Shown: positions 59,901 through 64,000 of the stretch, one piece after another | Numbering within the stretch: the stretch's first letter is position 1 | How the letters are laid out: every line of letters begins with the position of its first letter | Origin: Margaritispora aquatica | Lineage: Eukaryota; Ascomycota; Leotiomycetes; Helotiales; Discinellaceae | NCBI GenBank assembly: GCA_007644065.1 | Contig: VJWN01000010.1 | Location: forward strand, 310,001-374,000 | Direction of reading: 5' to 3' | Length of the DNA: 64,000 nt | Program-made: the position numbers and the translations under genes | The notes under the pieces: generated by a model | What the model saw: the letters and a program-made list of their open reading frames with translations, nothing else | Databases searched by the model: none | Told to the model about the DNA's origin: nothing

Positions 59901-60482
59901 TTAAGCTAAGTGCGTCTTATGATGGAATAAAATAAAACTCAAAATACCATTTCAAGCACAACTGTGAAGCTACGTCCTTCATACCGTCAAACATATTTCT
60001 GATTTTGATGGGCCCGAAAACAGGCATGCAGATGCGATGGGCTTTGCCCCAGTTTGCCTCTCCTTCGTGAGCTGTGAAAAGTCCATCACCAACACCATCC
60101 CGTAACTGCATAAGCGAAGCAGTAATAATTTTACAGAAGCGTTTCTCGTCACAGAGCTCATCCATCAAGTCGCGATTACTGATGACAATGTGCTTGGTAC
60201 CAGCAAAAGTAAGTTGATAGATTGGACCTGTGATGTTTAGTCTGAAGGCTGAAGATTGACACCTCTACGATACTGGGATACGTACCATACTGCTTGGCAA
60301 GGTTGAGTATAGACTCTACTATGTGGCCGAGGTCTAGATTTAATAAATTACCCACGATTGGAAGACCTAGGAGATGATTTTCTTGTTAGTTCTCGGTCTC
60401 CTTGCAAGTCATATGATACCCTATTCTTCATACCTGAAGGTCCGGGGATTGGTAACAATTCTGCTTTTTTCGAAGTTGACAT
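56961..60482 (-). CDS. CYP505: CYP505-family P450-reductase fusion
   Basis: A self-sufficient cytochrome P450 of the P450foxy/BM3 type: fatty-acid-type subterminal hydroxylase fused to its NADPH reductase. Seven exons: 60482-60434, 60366-60296, 60237-59948, 59889-59034, 58988-58481, 58424-57856 and 57803-56961. They total 1062 codons (1061 residues), matching the family. The P450 part has PIPGPSGLPIVGN at the start, the I-helix AAGHETTAG, the ExxR motif KESLRL, and heme loop [10 protein letters not shown] with Cys about 410. The FMN domain begins at [16 protein letters not shown] (about 510), the FAD block is RTYSISSAP and the NADPH block [14 protein letters not shown]. No membrane anchor is present, so it is probably cytosolic. 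All key residues look intact. Substrate chain length cannot be read from the sequence. Confidence 0.95.
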
Positions 60483-62740
60483 TGTACAAACAATTCTCTA
60501 GACAAGACGAACAAACTCTTTCCGCTGAATTATGAGTAAAATAACGGACAAGAACGAGGTGAAAGCAGTGTTGATAAAGCAAAAGATTTAAAACCTGCTT
60601 AGAGTTGGTATCCACGGATCCTATAGGAATACGGCCGGTCAAATGACACAGCTTAGCCCTTAATCATACAGCTATATGTAAGATCTTAATACTAAAAGCA
60701 CTTTTCGGATTTTCCTGGTTTTTGAAACTTGTTGAATATTATTCAGAACTACTTTCCGGTAGATAAACTTCATAACCACAACTCCAAATCAATTTTTAGT
60801 TGTTTCAAAATAAATTTTTTAATATAATCTTTACATCAATATATGGCATCGAATTTAAAATAGAAAAAGGTATGCAACATTTTAGTAGCGCAGATCGAAA
60901 ACAAAACTCTAAAAGTTGAATATTACACTCACTTTATTATCGAACAAGGAATTCGGAAATGAAGATAACACGGTAAGCTCGGGTTCTTGTTGTTTCTCCA
61001 CTACATTCGTAGGTTTAAGAGTTCTTTTGGGGGGACGCATCGAGAGCTGTCTTTCCTGTAGCTTTTATCTTGTCTGACTCTGCTTGCCTGTGTTGTGGTG
61101 TTGGTTGCGACTGAGTTATGTCTTATGTGGTTTTTTTTTTGTGGTTTCGGTTTTAACTTTCTTCTCGGCTCGACCCGATTGCTCGTATCCACCAGCGCCT
61201 CCTTCTACTCTTTAAAAGCTTTTGAACTTCGAGTTGAAATACCCTTAGCAGGTATAATAAGGCAATAAATTCTTAAACTTAAAGAGTTTCAGAGCGTAGT
61301 TAGGTTAATCACGTATTAAGTCAAATGTCGGTGTGGCAGAGGATTAAAGAAAGATTATTTAAAAAAAAAGTTCCAACAATCGAGAAACTCCGAAAAGTGT
61401 CTCTAATACGATTAATTACGATTTCACGTATTGTACTCACTTTTTCATAAGTTTGAATCCTACAGGGTCATATGATGACAATGCACGTTCAATTGAAAAG
61501 ATGAGACCTTTGTGTGCCGCTCCCTGTAGGATTCAGACATTTGAAAACACGTGGACATTGCTGTATCTAGGCCTAGGTACTTATGATGGAAGTAAAAATC
61601 TTATACTCTCGTATCGGATAATGTTATCCCCTCGGAATAGCATCAGAGGATTTGCCTTCACTTTGAAGAATTAAGGCTGCAAGCCAAACCCTTACCCAGC
61701 AAGACCTGGTTTCGGAATTTCCGCAAGAAACTGGCGAGCAGTTCGTCCTTTCTACTAAACCTTGAATTTGCCCCAACCAACCTACCTGCTACCGGATGTT
61801 ATACAGCGTAGGTCTAAAGTGCCGTTGAAGCTCTGCATAGAGTGATAAGGATTGAGATATGTGGTATTAACCATCTAGGAACTTTTACATGGTTTCTTGT
61901 AAGGATGGGGTTCAGGTATCGTCAACCGGTTCGTGGTATCGTGATGAGTTTCGTGTAGACGCCATAACTGCGCTAAAGCGTCTAGAAGGAAGAGGTTCTT
62001 CAATCGTGAACAATTTACGAGCAAGATTAATATTCTGTCTCTCTCGGACGTCGCTTCGTTGTTTCAGTCGAATCTTCGTTGTGCTGCACTATATCTGTCT
62101 CAATCTCTAAGGCCTCCTTCACGGAAAAAATATTGTTAACTTGTTATGGAACTTGTTATGGGAGGGAACACCAGATCGCTAATTCAAAATCGAAAGCTGG
62201 TATAGAATTCGAATTTTCTCTTGTCGATTTCCTTGATTGTGCCCCTCACCACAAGGTTGATTGGCCCCCTTCAAAATTCTCGCTTAACTTCAAGGTCAAG
62301 CCTGAGATGACTTGAATGTTGCGGATACCCATCTGAACATTCTAAAATATCGATTTATAAGTAAAGGTTACAAATTTATAAGAAGATCAAACATTTACAG
62401 AGTAGTAGAAGTAAAGGGAGAGTCTTGAAAGGTTCCAAAGCTCGTGACAAGCCTAGACCTCATTATTGGATCCGCCCTAGCTCACTAAATGCGGCTCCAC
62501 GGATCATTCAGCTTGCAGCTGAAAACTAGCTAGCACTAACCACCACTAGGCAAATAGGCTATCATCTCAAGGGCCATTATGTATATTAGCCTCCTGCCAT
62601 GTAAATTAAAGGCTGCATGCCGATGCTAGAAATGGGACTGCGGATAAGGCTCTAGTTGATTTGAGGTAGGTTGAAATTGAAAACACCCCCAGCATCATGG
62701 CTTCCATCAGCAGAGATTCTTTCTACCCGGGTTGGCAACG
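60483..62740. other. AT-rich intergenic stretch
   Basis: 2.3 kb with poly-A/T runs (for example 61131-61140 and 61360-61369) and frequent stops. I see no gene or recognisable transposon; it could contain old decayed repeats. Confidence 0.45.
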
Positions 62741-63878
62741 ATGCTCTCGCGCAGCTTCTCGCTATTAAGCCGTCGCTACATTCCCATCATTATCATTGCT
62801 TTCTTCTTGCTCATCACCTATTCAGCATACACAACCTTAATCAAAACTGGAACTTCGCGATGGGATTACCGCCAATTGATCCTCGATTCTGGCGGGTACG
62901 GCGATGCAAAGAAAGATAATCTGGGCTTAGATAGCATTCCAAGTTATAGGATCACGAAACCGCCTAATGCCCCAATGTGCGAGGAGCGGTACGGCAAAAC
63001 GTACCTCGAGACAATAAGAGACACGGCTACAGGTCTCTGCACGGCCGAGTCGGGTTCAAACATAACATGCTGGCACACACATACGCTGGAGAATGGTAAG
63101 ACTGATATGTTCTGCCTCGCTAAAAATGCGATAAGCCAATACTCAAGTCATGATTCTTGACGACGAGAACGACGATCCTGTCGTTGACCTTTGGAATATG
63201 TTTGCAGGCCGATCACTGGTCAGACTAAAGAATCCTCCGCAAGATATGGAAATTGAGAACCTCCTCTTGCCCTTGGCGGGTTCCAGTGATCCAATGTGGC
63301 AAGGAGACTGGGCTCCCCATCCTTGCGAAAGCTCCGAGTTACTTCGAGCGTTCAGGCATCGAGTGCTGGAATTTACAGATGTGGGTGCTGGACCACCGCA
63401 TCGTGGAAATCTGGTGCTCACTTACATCGATCGAAAGGAGTCGCGACGTCTCATAAACCACCAAATCTACTTTGAAGAATTCGAAGCGAAATTCCCGCAT
63501 GTTTCTATAAGAATGGTCGAATTTACAGGCATGTCCTTTGCCGATCAACTTCGAGTTGTGAGAGACACGGATATCTTGGTCGGTGTACATGGAGCTGGCT
63601 TGACTCATGGAATGTTTCTTCCTGAGGGAAGTGTCATGGTAGAATTTGTCCCTAAGGATATGATGAGATTCAAGGGATTCCGGAATCTTGCTAATCTGGC
63701 TGGGCACACATACCTCAGCGTGAATACCGAGCCTCGACCTGTTTCTAACACCACAAAGGCTACTCTTGACTGGCATCTTCAAGATGTGTATGTTGAGAAA
63801 GCGAAGTTCTTGAATGTCATGGATGTTGCGGCAAAGACTCTGTATAAGAAGGGCTATAGGGATTTTCATGTGGAATAG
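62741..63878 (+). pseudogene. GT61 (EOGT-like, DUF563) glycosyltransferase with internal deletion
   Basis: A Golgi-type II membrane glycosyltransferase gene in two overlapping frames. The first (ATG 62741 to TGA 63160) has a short cytosolic tail, a transmembrane anchor (YIPIIIIAFFLLITYSAY) and the family entry APMCEERYGKTYLETIRDT followed by FCLAKNAI. The second (from 63150, or from a frame change near 63145, to 63878) begins at ILDDENDDPVVDLWNMFAGR and has the catalytic C-half: PLAGSSDPMWQGDW, LTYIDRKESRRL, and DILVGVHGAGLTHGMFLPEGS. Family members carry a stretch of roughly 100-150 residues between these parts, including a WHC-type block, and it is absent here. No space exists for an intron. 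I infer a deletion that also shifted frame, so the product is probably non-functional. Confidence 0.7.
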
Positions 63879-64000
63879 TGCAGGTTTGTGAAGTGACTTG
63901 TAAGGCAATGGAATGGTGGACTGGGAAGGAAAGGCGTTCAGAATGGACAGGTGATATATCCGGATTGAGTGCTCGAGCTCCTGGGAGGAAGGATTGCGCA
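63879..64000. other. Window end
   Basis: 3' flank of the GT61 relic; nothing seen. Confidence 0.5.

Overview
The window reads as nuclear DNA of a filamentous ascomycete (Pezizomycotina; a leotiomycete is my best guess, from general impression only). Genes are interrupted by 43-120 nt introns with GTAAGT/GTATGT-type donors and CTRAC/CTAAC-like branch sites. They occur on both strands without operons. The content is typical of such fungi: Zn2Cys6 factors, a CYP505 fused monooxygenase, secreted low-complexity and Cys-rich proteins, and a GT61 enzyme. Most genes are spliced, so I rebuilt exon joins by hand from splice signals, reading-frame continuity and family motifs. Annotated termini are therefore models, not transcripts.

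Left part (1-22.2 kb): the 3' end of an HDA1-type histone deacetylase; an interrupted hypothetical gene (about 2.65-4.1 kb); ORC5 divergent from a Zn2Cys6 regulator (5.5-8.9 kb); a ten-exon protein kinase containing an 8-nt microexon that carries the APE motif (10.4-12.7 kb); a 906-residue disordered orphan protein (13.8-16.6 kb); and a secreted proline-rich repeat protein with a dibasic-flanked C-terminal repeat pair (19.4-22.2 kb).

Middle (22.2-45 kb): a gene-poor 5 kb; a PIN4/Cip-like RRM+R3H protein (27.1-29.1 kb); a degenerate tandem repeat near 30.1-30.4 kb; a weak hypothetical gene; a broken C2H2 zinc-finger gene; a frameshifted small secreted protein; a neat 87-residue six-cysteine secreted protein (36.2 kb); then a housekeeping block of HSF1, CWC27 and deoxyhypusine synthase.

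Right part (45-64 kb): a very large SNT1-like SANT-domain corepressor whose start codon is split by an intron. It is followed by a minus-strand group of a Zn2Cys6/fungal_trans_2 regulator, a small SRPBCC protein and a CYP505 P450-reductase fusion, which could be a small catabolic or lipid-modifying unit. After 2.2 kb of AT-rich DNA there is a GT61 glycosyltransferase gene that has lost its central section.

Functionally the window mixes chromatin control (HDA1, SNT1), replication (ORC5), splicing (CWC27), translation-factor modification (DYS1) and stress transcription (HSF1) with accessory, secreted or decaying genes. I saw no rRNA, tRNA, CRISPR array or intact transposon.
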